Below, piece after piece: positions 41,447-49,285 of a stretch of DNA of 64,000 nt. Origin of the DNA: Streptomyces sp. CB02414 (GTDB lineage Bacteria; Actinomycetota; Actinomycetes; Streptomycetales; Streptomycetaceae); assembly GCF_001905385.1 (NCBI RefSeq), contig NZ_LIPF01000001.1, positions 424,765-488,764 of the forward strand. The letters run 5' to 3'. A program made the position numbers and the translations under genes. Below the pieces are notes generated by a model. It was not told where the DNA came from. It was given only the letters and a program-made list of their open reading frames with translations, and did no database searches. How positions within the stretch are numbered: position 1 is the stretch's first letter; each line of letters begins with the position of its first letter.

Positions 41447-42151
41447 ATGGCGAGGAAGGAACCTGCAGCGGACGCTGCGAACCCCGGGCGACTGAAGCAG
41501 ATCGCTCTGACCTACAAGATGACCCGCAAGGCCGACAAGAAGATCGGTCTTGTACTCGCGGGTGTCGGCATCGTCGTCTTCGGTGTCCTCCTCGCGATCG
41601 GTTTCCTGGTCGGTCACCCCATCTATCTCGGCATCCTGGGCGTGCTGCTCGCCTTCCTCGCGACGGCGATCGTCTTCGGGCGCCGGGCCGAGCGGGCGGC
41701 CTTCGGCCAGATGGAGGGCCAGCCCGGCGCGGCCGCGGCCGTACTGGACAACGTCGGCCGGGGCTGGACGACGACGCCCGCGGTGGCGATGAACCGCAAC
41801 CAGGACGTGGTGCACCGCGCGGTGGGCAAGGCCGGCATCGTGCTGGTCGCGGAGGGCAACCCGAACCGGGTGAAGTCCCTCCTCGCCGCCGAGAAGAAGA
41901 AGATGAACCGCATCGTCTCCGACGTGCCCGTGCACGACCTGATCGTGGGCACCGGCGAGGGCCAGGTCGAGCTGAAGAAGCTGCGCACGACCATGCTCAA
42001 GCTCCCCCGCGTGCTGTCCGGCCCGCAGGTCACCGTGACCAACGACCGGCTGCGCGCCCTGGGCGACCTGATGAGCAACATGCCGCTCCCCAAGGGCCCG
42101 ATGCCGAAGGGTATGCGCATGCCCAAGGGCGGCAACCCCAGACAGCGCTGA
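41447..42151 (+). CDS. DUF4191 membrane protein
   Basis: A 234-residue protein conserved in actinobacteria and of unknown function. It has a basic N-terminal 34 residues, two adjacent transmembrane helices (about 34-54 and 58-78) and a long cytoplasmic domain (GRRAERAAFGQMEGQPGAAA ... AGIVLVAEGNPNRVKSLLAAEKK), ending in a Lys/Pro/Met-rich tail. TAGACT at 41434-41439 lies 7 nt before ATG, with no ribosome-binding site: probably leaderless. A perfect 26-bp hairpin separates it from the convergent RDD gene. Confidence 0.88.
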   Translation: MARKEPAADAANPGRLKQIALTYKMTRKADKKIGLVLAGVGIVVFGVLLAIGFLVGHPIYLGILGVLLAFLATAIVFGRRAERAAFGQMEGQPGAAAAVLDNVGRGWTTTPAVAMNRNQDVVHRAVGKAGIVLVAEGNPNRVKSLLAAEKKKMNRIVSDVPVHDLIVGTGEGQVELKKLRTTMLKLPRVLSGPQVTVTNDRLRALGDLMSNMPLPKGPMPKGMRMPKGGNPRQR

Positions 42152-42173
42152 CCTCGCGACCCACGGCAACGCG

Positions 42174-42229
42174 CCGGTACGGCGATGGGGGCACCCGGAC
42201 TGATCCGGGTGCCCCCATCGCCGTACCGG
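42174..42229. terminator. Perfect 26-bp bidirectional hairpin
   Basis: Arms 42174-42199 and 42204-42229 are perfectly complementary, with a 4-nt loop, between two convergent genes. This is the strongest hairpin in the window, far longer than needed for termination. Confidence 0.95.
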
Positions 42230-42241
42230 CGTCGTCGTGCC

Positions 42242-42709
42242 TCAGACTCGTACTTCCACGGTGCGCGCCACCCGGTCGTGCAGGCCGCGACCGTCGCGGT
42301 CCCAGATCAGGGCCGGGACGGCGACGCAGAGCAGGACCGAGCGCAGCAGGGCGCGCAGCGGGCTCGGGCGGCCCGTGCTCAGCTCGACCACGCGCAGGCC
42401 GAACAGGCGCTTGCCCGGGGTGAAGCCGATCGTGCCGACGGTCAGCACGCTCAGCACGAAGAAGATCAGCAGGGCCCAGTTGCTGGTCGCCTGGCCGTAG
42501 CCGTCCGTGATCAGGCCGTATGCGATCAGGAGGCACAGGGCCCAGTCGACGGCCAGGGCGCCGATCCGCCGGCCGGGGCGGGCGATCGAGCCCGGGCCCT
42601 CCTCGGGCAGACCGAGCTGTTCGCCCCGGTACCCGAGGTCCGCGCCGGACTCCTCGATGGCGGCACGCGGCCCGGAAAGCCACGATCCGATTGCTTGCCT
42701 GTTGTCCAC
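42242..42709 (-). CDS. RDD-domain membrane protein
   Basis: A 155-residue protein. A hydrophilic N-terminal ~50 residues precedes an RDD domain with the Arg of [16 protein letters not shown] and the two Asp positions. Three transmembrane helices are seen (about 50-68, 80-97 and 125-140). The segment [13 protein letters not shown] is typical of the family. Possible transport or unknown role. GTG at 42709 is preceded by TACCGT (42721-42716) with a 6-nt gap and no ribosome-binding site, so leaderless translation is likely. glnA starts 255 bp away, divergently. Confidence 0.88.
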   Translation of the reverse strand: MDNRQAIGSWLSGPRAAIEESGADLGYRGEQLGLPEEGPGSIARPGRRIGALAVDWALCLLIAYGLITDGYGQATSNWALLIFFVLSVLTVGTIGFTPGKRLFGLRVVELSTGRPSPLRALLRSVLLCVAVPALIWDRDGRGLHDRVARTVEVRV

Positions 42710-42829
42710 CCGTCCACGGTACTGCGCCCCTGGACGCCCCACGGACGGAGGGTGCGCGAAGGGCGGCCGGGAGGGGCGCACGGCGGGGTGTGCCGGGCCC
42801 GCATGAGGCCTACGCTGGAACGGAGCCGG

Positions 42830-42867
42830 TTAACTTCTGCGAAACAAATGGGTCACGCCCGAGAAAT
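42830..42867 (+). promoter_or_regulatory. GlnR operator upstream of glnA
   Basis: Four boxes with 11-bp periodicity: TTAAC (42830-42834), GAAAC (42841-42845), GTCAC (42852-42856) and GAAAT (42863-42867), each separated by 6 nt. This fits the actinobacterial GlnR pattern gTnAC-n6-GaAAc repeated twice. A TAGGGT -10 candidate lies at 42878-42883, so GlnR would bind at the activator position just upstream. Confidence 0.9.
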
Positions 42868-42963
42868 CACCCGTCCCTAGGGTCGAGGAAGCGTGTGCCA
42901 CCCGCACTGGCCGCACGAACGATCTACCACCCCGGCGGGACGGTCGGGAGTAGGAGGAGCTGG

Positions 42964-44373
42964 ATGTTCCAGAACGCCGACGACGCCAAGAAGTACATCG
43001 CGGACGAGGACGTCAAGTTCGTCGACGTCCGGTTCTGCGACCTGCCGGGCGTCATGCAGCACTTCACGTTGCCCGCCGCGGCGTTCGACCCCGACGACGA
43101 GCAGGCCTTCGACGGCTCCTCGATCCGCGGCTTCCAGGCCATCCACGAGTCGGACATGTCCCTGCGCCCCGACCTGTCGACCGCGCGCATCGACCCGTTC
43201 CGCCGGGACAAGACCCTCAACATCAACTTCTTCATCCACGACCCGATCACGGGCGAGCAGTACTCCCGCGACCCGCGGAACGTGGCGAAGAAGGCCGAGG
43301 CCTACCTCGCCTCCACCGGCATCGCCGACACGGCGTTCTTCGGCCCGGAGGCGGAGTTCTACGTCTTCGACTCCGTCCGCTTCTCCACCAGCGCGAACGA
43401 GTCCTTCTACCACATCGACTCCGAGGCCGGCGCCTGGAACACCGGTGCGCTGGAGGACAACCGCGGCTACAAGGTCCGCTACAAGGGCGGCTACTTCCCG
43501 GTCCCGCCGGTCGACCACTTCGCCGACCTGCGCGCCGAGATCTCCCTGGAGCTGGAGCGGTCCGGCCTCCAGGTCGAGCGCCAGCACCACGAGGTGGGCA
43601 CCGCCGGCCAGGCCGAGATCAACTACAAGTTCAACACGCTGCTCGCCGCGGCCGACGACCTCCAGCTCTTCAAGTACATCGTGAAGAACGTGGCCTGGAA
43701 GAACGGCAAGACCGCGACCTTCATGCCGAAGCCGATCTTCGGCGACAACGGCTCGGGCATGCACGTCCACCAGTCGCTGTGGTCGGGCGGCGAGCCGCTC
43801 TTCTACGACGAGCAGGGCTACGCCGGCCTGTCGGACACCGCGCGCTACTACATCGGCGGCATCCTCAAGCACGCCCCGTCGCTGCTGGCCTTCACCAACC
43901 CGACGGTGAACTCCTACCACCGCCTGGTCCCGGGCTTCGAGGCGCCGATCAACCTGGTGTACTCGCAGCGCAACCGTTCCGCCGCGATGCGCATCCCGAT
44001 CACCGGGTCGAACCCGAAGGCCAAGCGCGTCGAGTTCCGCGCGCCGGACGCCTCCGGCAACCCGTACCTGGCCTTCTCGGCCCTGCTCCTGGCGGGCCTG
44101 GACGGCATCAAGAACAAGATCGAGCCGGCCGAGCCGATCGACAAGGACCTCTACGAGCTCGCTCCCGAGGAGCACGCCAACGTGGCCCAGGTCCCGACCT
44201 CCCTCGGTGCCGTCCTCGACCGCCTGGAGAGCGACCACGAGTTCCTCCTCCAGGGCGACGTGTTCACGCCGGACCTGATCGAGACGTGGATCGACTTCAA
44301 GCGCGCGAACGAGATCGCGCCGCTGCAGCTGCGTCCGCACCCGCACGAGTTCGAGATGTACTTCGACGTGTGA
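42964..44373 (+). CDS. glnA: Glutamine synthetase type I (GlnA)
   Basis: A 469-residue dodecameric enzyme forming glutamine from glutamate, ammonia and ATP. Present are the GS signature [12 protein letters not shown]/metal residues ([46 protein letters not shown]) and the adenylylation site Tyr397 in DKDLYELAP. It is therefore expected to be modified by GlnE and to be feedback-controlled. GGAGGAGCTGG precedes ATG. A GlnR four-box operator sits upstream. It is the main ammonium-assimilating GS in Streptomyces. Confidence 0.98.
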   Translation: MFQNADDAKKYIADEDVKFVDVRFCDLPGVMQHFTLPAAAFDPDDEQAFDGSSIRGFQAIHESDMSLRPDLSTARIDPFRRDKTLNINFFIHDPITGEQYSRDPRNVAKKAEAYLASTGIADTAFFGPEAEFYVFDSVRFSTSANESFYHIDSEAGAWNTGALEDNRGYKVRYKGGYFPVPPVDHFADLRAEISLELERSGLQVERQHHEVGTAGQAEINYKFNTLLAAADDLQLFKYIVKNVAWKNGKTATFMPKPIFGDNGSGMHVHQSLWSGGEPLFYDEQGYAGLSDTARYYIGGILKHAPSLLAFTNPTVNSYHRLVPGFEAPINLVYSQRNRSAAMRIPITGSNPKAKRVEFRAPDASGNPYLAFSALLLAGLDGIKNKIEPAEPIDKDLYELAPEEHANVAQVPTSLGAVLDRLESDHEFLLQGDVFTPDLIETWIDFKRANEIAPLQLRPHPHEFEMYFDV

Positions 44374-44401
44374 TCGTCCTCGACCGCCCCGCGGTCCGTC
44401 C

Positions 44402-44439
44402 GGCGCCCCTCGTCCCCGTTCCCGGGGGCGGGGGGCGCC
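44402..44439 (+). terminator. Hairpin after glnA
   Basis: GGCGCCCC (44402-44409) and GGGGCGCC (44432-44439) form an 8-bp stem around a G/C-rich inner loop that can pair further. It lies 29 bp past the glnA stop. Confidence 0.7.
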
Positions 44440-44546
44440 GTCGTCGGACCGGTCGTTGGCCGAAAAGCTTCACAGGGGAGACCCGGCCCGGGATCATAGA
44501 CACTGAGACTGTTGTTCGAGTCAGGGGACGGGGAGAGGCACCGGAC

Positions 44547-44807
44547 ATGTCCGAGCGGGACGACGAGGAACGCGAGTTCGACATCAAGTGGGCGGACGGC
44601 GCCGAGCACAAGGAGCCCTCCGCACGTGCCCGGATGCTCGCCGCGCGCTGGAAGGAGAACCCTCCCGGCCCGGTCCCCTTCCGCGCCGACCCCGACCACG
44701 TGGGCTCACGGCGCCGGTCGTCGTGGGTGTCCACCGCCGTGGTCCTCGGCTGCGTCGCCGCGGTGATCGTGCTGCTCGGCTACATCAACTTCCGGGCGCC
44801 CTACTAG
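44547..44807 (+). CDS. Small membrane protein of unknown function
   Basis: An 86-residue protein. An acidic/charged N-terminal 55 residues (MSERDDEEREFDIKWADGAE) is followed by one transmembrane helix (about 58-80, STAVVLGCVAAVIVLLGYI) and a very short tail. The charge pattern suggests an N-in tail anchor. GGGGAGAGG lies 9 nt before ATG. No family known. It follows glnA's terminator on the same strand, so it probably has its own promoter. Confidence 0.8.
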   Translation: MSERDDEEREFDIKWADGAEHKEPSARARMLAARWKENPPGPVPFRADPDHVGSRRRSSWVSTAVVLGCVAAVIVLLGYINFRAPY

Positions 44808-44828
44808 GACAGCCCTCGGCCGTCGGTC

Positions 44829-45668
44829 TCAGCGGAACGCGGCGACGTTGCGGGCGGCCCAGTCGGCGAAGGGGCGTGGGGCGCGGCCGAGGACGCGCTC
44901 GACGTCCGGGCTGACGCGCAGTTCGGCCGGGCTCGGGTTGCCGACGATGTCCAGGGTGTCGTCGGCGAGTTCCGCCGGCATGCTTTGGGCCATGGCGGTC
45001 CTGGCCTCGTCGCGGGTCAGCTCGTGGAACGCCACGGGTTCGCCCAGCGCTGCCGCGAGGGCCTCCGTCTGCCCGCGCGGAGTGATCACCTCCGGGCCGG
45101 TCAACTCGTATGCGCCGCCGGTGTACCGGTCCTCCAGCAGGCAGGCCGCCGCCACTGCCGCGATGTCGTCCGGGTCGATCACCGGCACCCCGGTGTCGCC
45201 GAAGGGCGCCGCGACGACCCGCCGCGCACGGACGGACTCGGCCCACCACAAGGCGTTGGAGGCGAAGCCGCCCGGTCGCAGCACGGCCCACTCCAGGCCG
45301 GACTCCCGCACCGTGTCCTCCAGCTCGCGCATCGCGATCCGCGTCGCCCCGAAGGGCCTGGTCACCACGCCGAGCGTGGAGAGCAGGACGATGCGGCGGA
45401 CCCCGCTGTCCACGGCCTCGGCGACGATGTCGGCGGGGTGGGCGCCGAGGGCGTGCAGATCGCCGGAGAGCAGCAGGAACAGTGACTTCGCCCCGGCCAG
45501 CGCGGGCCGCAGGCCGGCCGGCTCGGCGAGGTCGGCCACCTGGTGGCGGACGCCGTCCGGCACCGCCGCCGGGTGCCGGGACACCGCCGTCACCTGCTCG
45601 CCCGCCTCCGCCAGCGCCCGCGTCAGCGGCCGGCCGATGTTCCCGGTCGCCCCGGTCACCACGATCAT
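44829..45668 (-). CDS. NmrA-like NAD(P)-binding protein
   Basis: A 279-residue atypical short-chain dehydrogenase-fold protein starting MIVVTGATGNIGRPLTRALA (nucleotide loop GxxGxxG), with AGAKSLFLLLSGD, LEWAVLRPGGFASNALWWAE and C-terminal LDIVGNPSPAELRVSPDVER. It resembles the NmrA/QOR2 quinone-reductase group; QOR2-type genes often stand next to an HxlR repressor, as here. Probably reduces or senses quinones, or acts as a redox sensor. The gene is divergent from HxlR with an intergenic palindrome. Confidence 0.88.
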   Translation of the reverse strand: MIVVTGATGNIGRPLTRALAEAGEQVTAVSRHPAAVPDGVRHQVADLAEPAGLRPALAGAKSLFLLLSGDLHALGAHPADIVAEAVDSGVRRIVLLSTLGVVTRPFGATRIAMRELEDTVRESGLEWAVLRPGGFASNALWWAESVRARRVVAAPFGDTGVPVIDPDDIAAVAAACLLEDRYTGGAYELTGPEVITPRGQTEALAAALGEPVAFHELTRDEARTAMAQSMPAELADDTLDIVGNPSPAELRVSPDVERVLGRAPRPFADWAARNVAAFR

Positions 45669-45729
45669 GATCAGCTCCTTGTCGGATGTGCTCTGAGGGC
45701 GCTCACGCTAGGAGCGGTAGCTAACTTCT

Positions 45730-45755
45730 GGTAAGGGCATACCTGGAGGTAAGCT
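45730..45755. promoter_or_regulatory. Candidate HxlR operator
   Basis: GGTA-N6-TACC (45730-45743) is a perfect 4-bp inverted repeat. GGTAAG also recurs at 45748-45753, giving a direct plus inverted arrangement between the divergent NmrA-like and HxlR genes. Binding by the adjacent regulator is inferred. Confidence 0.5.
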
Positions 45756-45761
45756 CATGAC

Positions 45762-46133
45762 ATGACGGAAGGCGCGCAGCACAGGCGGGTCGAGACCGGC
45801 AAGCGGTATGACGTGTTTCACACCGACTGCCTGGCGCGGGACGTGGTCGACCACGTGACCAGCAGGTGGGGCGTCTGGGTGCTGATCTCCCTGCGCCACA
45901 ACGACCTCCGGTTCTACGAGCTGCGCGAGAGCATCCAGGGCATCAGCGAGAAGATGCTGGCCCAGACCCTGCGCGCGCTGGTCGAGGACGGCCTGGTCTG
46001 GCGAAAGGTCGAGCCGACGACGCCGCCGCAGGTCACGTACGGGCTGACCGAGTTCGGCCGGGACGTCGGCGAGCCGCTGACGGAGCTGTTCGACCGGATC
46101 ACCCGGCGGCTGTCGGCGCTCGACACCGCCTAG
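45762..46133 (+). CDS. HxlR-family transcriptional regulator
   Basis: A 123-residue winged-helix regulator with CLARDVVDHVTSRWGVWVLI (N-terminal Cys23 at the position used as a redox switch in YodB/QorR-type proteins), the recognition-helix region FYELRESIQGISEKMLAQTL and the wing DGLVWRKVEPTTPPQVTYGLTE. Probably represses the divergent NmrA-like gene in response to quinones or other electrophiles. GGAGG 10 nt upstream of the ATG. Confidence 0.9.
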   Translation: MTEGAQHRRVETGKRYDVFHTDCLARDVVDHVTSRWGVWVLISLRHNDLRFYELRESIQGISEKMLAQTLRALVEDGLVWRKVEPTTPPQVTYGLTEFGRDVGEPLTELFDRITRRLSALDTA

Positions 46134-46225
46134 CCTCCGCTGTCAGTGGTGTCGGGCACCATGTCCCCACCGAGATAGGCACCGAGATACGCACCGAGGA
46201 CGCTGCGAGTGGGCGGAGGGCCTGC

Positions 46226-47422
46226 ATGGGTGACGGCGGACGACGGCACATCGGGGCGGCCGAGCGGCGGGAGCGGCTGGCCCTGCGACAGCGGCTGGCC
46301 GGGGCCGCGCGGGCGGCAGAACCGGAGGAGGTCGCCGGATCACTGGTCGCGCTGCACGGCACCGACCCGGCGACGGTGTACCTGGCCGTGGGCGCGCGGC
46401 TGGCCGACGCGGCGAAGACCGTGGGCGCGACCGAGCGGGCGCTGTACGAGGACGGCTCCCTGGTCCGGATGCACGGCATGCGGCACACCGTCTTCGTGTT
46501 CCCGAGGGAACTGACCGCGGTGGTGCACGCCTCGACCGGACTCACGGTCGCCGCGCGGGAGCGGGCCGCGCTGATCAAGAGCATGGCGGACGCCGGAGCC
46601 CCGGACGCGGCCTGGCTCGCGGAGGTCGAGGAGTCGGCGCTGGCCGCGCTGGCCCGGCGCGGCCAGGCGACGGCCGCCGAGCTTGCCCGGGACGAGCCGC
46701 GCCTGAAGGAGCAGTTCGTCTACGCCGCCGGGAAGAGCTACGAGGGCGTGCACACCGTCTCCACCCGGCTGCTGAAGGTGCTGGGTGTGGAGGGCAAGGT
46801 CGTACGGGGCCGGCCCCTGGGCTCGTGGACGTCCAGCCAGTTCCGCTGGGCGCCGGCGCCCGACCATCCCGAGCTGGACGCGGGCGAGGCGCAGGCGGAG
46901 CTGCTGCGGAGGTGGCTGACCGCGTGCGGGCCGGCCACCGAGGACGACCTGAAGTGGTGGACGGGATGGCGGGTGACCGAGGTGCGCCGGGCGCTGGCCG
47001 CGATCGGCGCGGAGGCGGTGTCGCTGGACGAGGGCACCGGGTACGTCGTCGCCGGGGACGCCGGTGACTCGGGTTCGGTGACCGGGGTGACGGAGCCGTG
47101 GGCGGCGCTGCTGCCCGCCCTCGACCCGACGGCGATGGGCTGGCGGCACCGGGACTGGTACCTCGCCCCCGAGCTGCGGCCGGTGCTCTTCGACCGCAGC
47201 GGGAACGTCGGGCCGACGGTGTGGTGGAACGGCCGCGTCGTCGGCGGCTGGGCCCAGCGGGCCGACGGCCGGATCGTCTGGCGGGTCCTGGACGGCGAGG
47301 GCACCGGCCGTGCGGCCGAGGCCGCGATCGCCGCGGAGGCGGAGCGGCTGGCGTCCTGGGTGGGGACGACGCGGGTGACTCCGCGGTTCCGGACGCCCCT
47401 GGAGCGGGAGTTGTCGGCGTGA
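46226..47422 (+). CDS. Winged-helix HTH_42 protein of the AlkZ/YcaQ glycosylase superfamily
   Basis: A 398-residue protein with repeated winged-helix units, typical of HTH_42 DNA glycosylases that excise bulky or crosslinked bases. The catalytic QxQ or QxD motif expected near residue 44 reads HGT (VALHGTDPATVYLAV), so this belongs to a divergent subgroup, and activity cannot be assumed. The C-terminal part has the W-rich region LKWWTGWRVTEVR and GPTVWWNGRVVGGWAQR. GGAGGG lies 8 nt before ATG (46226). Possibly DNA repair or regulation; unlinked to the HxlR gene in function. Confidence 0.85.
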   Translation: MGDGGRRHIGAAERRERLALRQRLAGAARAAEPEEVAGSLVALHGTDPATVYLAVGARLADAAKTVGATERALYEDGSLVRMHGMRHTVFVFPRELTAVVHASTGLTVAARERAALIKSMADAGAPDAAWLAEVEESALAALARRGQATAAELARDEPRLKEQFVYAAGKSYEGVHTVSTRLLKVLGVEGKVVRGRPLGSWTSSQFRWAPAPDHPELDAGEAQAELLRRWLTACGPATEDDLKWWTGWRVTEVRRALAAIGAEAVSLDEGTGYVVAGDAGDSGSVTGVTEPWAALLPALDPTAMGWRHRDWYLAPELRPVLFDRSGNVGPTVWWNGRVVGGWAQRADGRIVWRVLDGEGTGRAAEAAIAAEAERLASWVGTTRVTPRFRTPLERELSA

Positions 47423-47435
47423 ACAGCCGGTCAGC

Positions 47436-47474
47436 GGCGCCGGGCACCCCGCGAGACGAACGGCACCCGGCGCC
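47436..47474. terminator. Hairpin between convergent genes
   Basis: GGCGCCGGG (47436-47444) pairs perfectly with CCCGGCGCC (47466-47474) around a 21-nt loop, right after the glycosylase-like gene and 7 bp before the next stop. Confidence 0.75.
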
Positions 47475-47480
47475 ACCGCT

Positions 47481-47795
47481 TCACCGCGAGTACCGCATCA
47501 ACGCCCGCACCATGTGGCACGTGGTGTCCGACGGCGGGTGGACGCCGATGGTCAGCGCGGCGCTCCGTATCCTCTCGTTGCGCGCCTGGTCGGCCAGGTA
47601 GACGCCGGAGTCGAGCAGGGCGATGGCGAGCCGCATCGCCTTGAGCCGGCGGTTGTGCGTGATGTACCACTCGCGGGGACGGCCCGCCGGCAGCGGACGC
47701 TTCTCCACGGGCTCGTAGGGCAGGTCGAGCAGGACGGGCCGCTTGGCGGTGGACTGGGTGGGCAACGGCTTCGGCTTCAGTGCGGCAGCGGGCAC
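47481..47795 (-). CDS. Small basic protein of unknown function
   Basis: A 104-residue protein with a Pro/Lys-rich N-terminus and a helical core RPREWYITHNRRLKAMRLAIA, then LLDSGVYLADQARNERIRSA. Strong AGGAGG lies 6 nt before GTG at 47795 and touches ATG at 47801, so the GTG is the likely true start. No family recognised; no signal peptide. The codon bias is normal. A hairpin at 47885-47908 lies in its upstream leader. Confidence 0.7.
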   Translation of the reverse strand: MPAAALKPKPLPTQSTAKRPVLLDLPYEPVEKRPLPAGRPREWYITHNRRLKAMRLAIALLDSGVYLADQARNERIRSAALTIGVHPPSDTTCHMVRALMRYSR

Positions 47796-47884
47796 GGGCA
47801 TCCTCCTGTCGCGGTCAGGGCGCCGTCCGGACCTCCCGGCGACACCCTCGAACACTGCTTCCATTTTACCGCCCACCACTGACA

Positions 47885-47908
47885 AAAGCCCCTGGCCACA
47901 AGGGCTTT
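47885..47908. promoter_or_regulatory. Short hairpin in a divergent gap
   Basis: AAAGCCC (47885-47891) and GGGCTTT (47902-47908) form a perfect 7-bp stem with a 10-nt loop in the otherwise A/T-richer gap between the small gene and the ArsC-like gene. It could be a leader hairpin or regulator site. Confidence 0.35.
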
Positions 47909-47970
47909 CGGGGGTGCTGTGACGCACGGGGTGAACGAGTTTCCGCACCCCTCGGGCTACCGTGTGCGGC

Positions 47971-48330
47971 ATGGAGATCTGGATCAACCCGGCCTGCTCG
48001 AAGTGCCGCAGCGCGATCAGCCTGCTCGACGCGGAGGGCGCCGACTACACCGTCCGCCGCTACCTGGAGGACGTCCCGAGCGAGGACGAGATCCGGGAGG
48101 TGCTCACCCGGCTGGGCCTCGAACCCTGGGACATCACCCGCACCCAGGAGGCCGCCGCGAAGGAACTGGGCATGAAGGACTGGCCCCGCGACGAGGCGTC
48201 ACGCGACCGGTGGGTCACGGCACTCGCCGGGCACCCGAAGCTGATCCAGCGTCCGATCATCACGGCGGACGACGGAACGGCCGTCGTGGGCCGCACGGAC
48301 GAGGCGGTCCGGGACGCCCTGTCCCGGTAG
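47971..48330 (+). CDS. ArsC/Spx-family protein (arsenate reductase-like)
   Basis: A 119-residue thioredoxin-fold protein. MEIWINPACSKCRSAISLL holds the active-site Cys as CSKC, then a helical domain and C-terminal PLIQRPIITADDGTAVVGRTD-like region (here HPKLIQRPII). In ArsC the Cys reduces arsenate using glutaredoxin; the CxxC form fits Spx/YffB-like members whose true role may be redox reactions or regulation. TACCGT at 47958-47963, 7 nt before ATG, with no ribosome-binding site, suggests a leaderless transcript. Its stop lies 102 bp before the next gene. Confidence 0.85.
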   Translation: MEIWINPACSKCRSAISLLDAEGADYTVRRYLEDVPSEDEIREVLTRLGLEPWDITRTQEAAAKELGMKDWPRDEASRDRWVTALAGHPKLIQRPIITADDGTAVVGRTDEAVRDALSR

Positions 48331-48432
48331 GGCGCGCAGATCCTCGCGCGTAGGGGGCGTCCTCGCTGAGCAACTCCGTTCGGTATTCCGTACATAGCGG
48401 CGTACGCTCCCCTACCTCTTCAGGAGGCGCGC

Positions 48433-49062
48433 ATGTCGCGCAGGAGAACTCTCGGTACGAAGAAGAAGATCGCACTCCTGGTCAGTGCCGCGACGGTGGC
48501 GGGCGGTGGGGCCTTCGTGATGGCGAACGCCTCGAACGCCGCACAGACCGACCAGAACGCGCGGACCAGGGCGGCCCAGGACTCCTCCGTCTGCCAGGGT
48601 CTGGCCACCGCGCTGGGCAACAACCAGCGTTTCATCGAGGGCCAGCGGGCCGATCCCGACGCGCAGTCGGAGGCCAGGATCGCCAACCGCGAGGCCGTCA
48701 TCGCGGAGATCGAGCGCAAGCAGGAGGCGTCCGGGTGCGCGGTCGGGGAGTCGGCTCAGGGCTCCCAGTCCGCACAGCCGCCGCAGGACGGCCAGGAAGC
48801 CGGGCAGGCCGCCGGTGAGCAGGTGTGCAACGGCTCCACCGTCACCCTCTCCGGCGAGGGCGGCGCTCCCGCCGCGTCCAGCAACCAGTTCCCCGTGGGC
48901 ACCCGGCTCAAGGTGACCAACCTCGACAACGCCAAGTCCACGACGGTGGAGGTCTCCTCGGTGTCGGGCAGCTGCGTGCTGCTCAACAACGCGGCGTTCG
49001 AGCAGGTCCGGGAGGAGGGCAAGTTCCTGATCCGGCGGGCGCTGATCGAGAAGGTCGGGTGA
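48433..49062 (+). CDS. Exported protein with RlpA/expansin-like C-terminal domain
   Basis: A 209-residue exported protein. It has a signal peptide or anchor (about residues 12-37), then a helical hairpin framed by Cys54 and Cys101 and a Gln/Ser/Gly-rich linker (about 105-128). A C-terminal ~80-residue domain reads FPVGTRLKVTNLDNAKSTTV, a double-psi beta-barrel signature of RlpA and expansins. The catalytic Asp of RlpA is not apparent (VSSVSGSCVLLNNAAFEQV), so wall binding is likelier than cleavage. It resembles in layout the DUF1996 protein at 54812. GAGGCGC before ATG. Confidence 0.8.
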   Translation: MSRRRTLGTKKKIALLVSAATVAGGGAFVMANASNAAQTDQNARTRAAQDSSVCQGLATALGNNQRFIEGQRADPDAQSEARIANREAVIAEIERKQEASGCAVGESAQGSQSAQPPQDGQEAGQAAGEQVCNGSTVTLSGEGGAPAASSNQFPVGTRLKVTNLDNAKSTTVEVSSVSGSCVLLNNAAFEQVREEGKFLIRRALIEKVG

Positions 49063-49147
49063 GATCCGGTCACGGACAGGCCGGCGACCGTGCGGGGGTG
49101 GCGGTCGCCGGCCGGGGGCGGTGAGAAACGCGCCACACCGCACCCGG

Positions 49148-49185
49148 GTAACACGGGGTTCACAAACGGGCAACGGACGGGAAAT
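49148..49185 (+). promoter_or_regulatory. GlnR operator upstream of glnII
   Basis: Boxes GTAAC (49148-49152), TTCAC (49159-49163), GCAAC (49170-49174) and GAAAT (49181-49185) have exact 6-nt spacers. Box order and spacing match the glnA operator at 42830-42867. The second box is the weakest match. It lies 100 bp before the glnII start codon. Confidence 0.82.
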
Positions 49186-49285
49186 CGCCGGTTGGCACGC
49201 TGCACGGCAGTAGGAGCGGCGCACCGGTGCCGCAGCGCCGCAGCACCCGCAGTGCGCCCAGACCCACCCCGAAGGATGTGTCCCC

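Noticed and set aside
44829..46133. A broader detoxification operon from HxlR/NmrA
   Set aside because: The next gene (HTH_42 protein) has its own ribosome-binding site after a 92-bp gap and no functional link.
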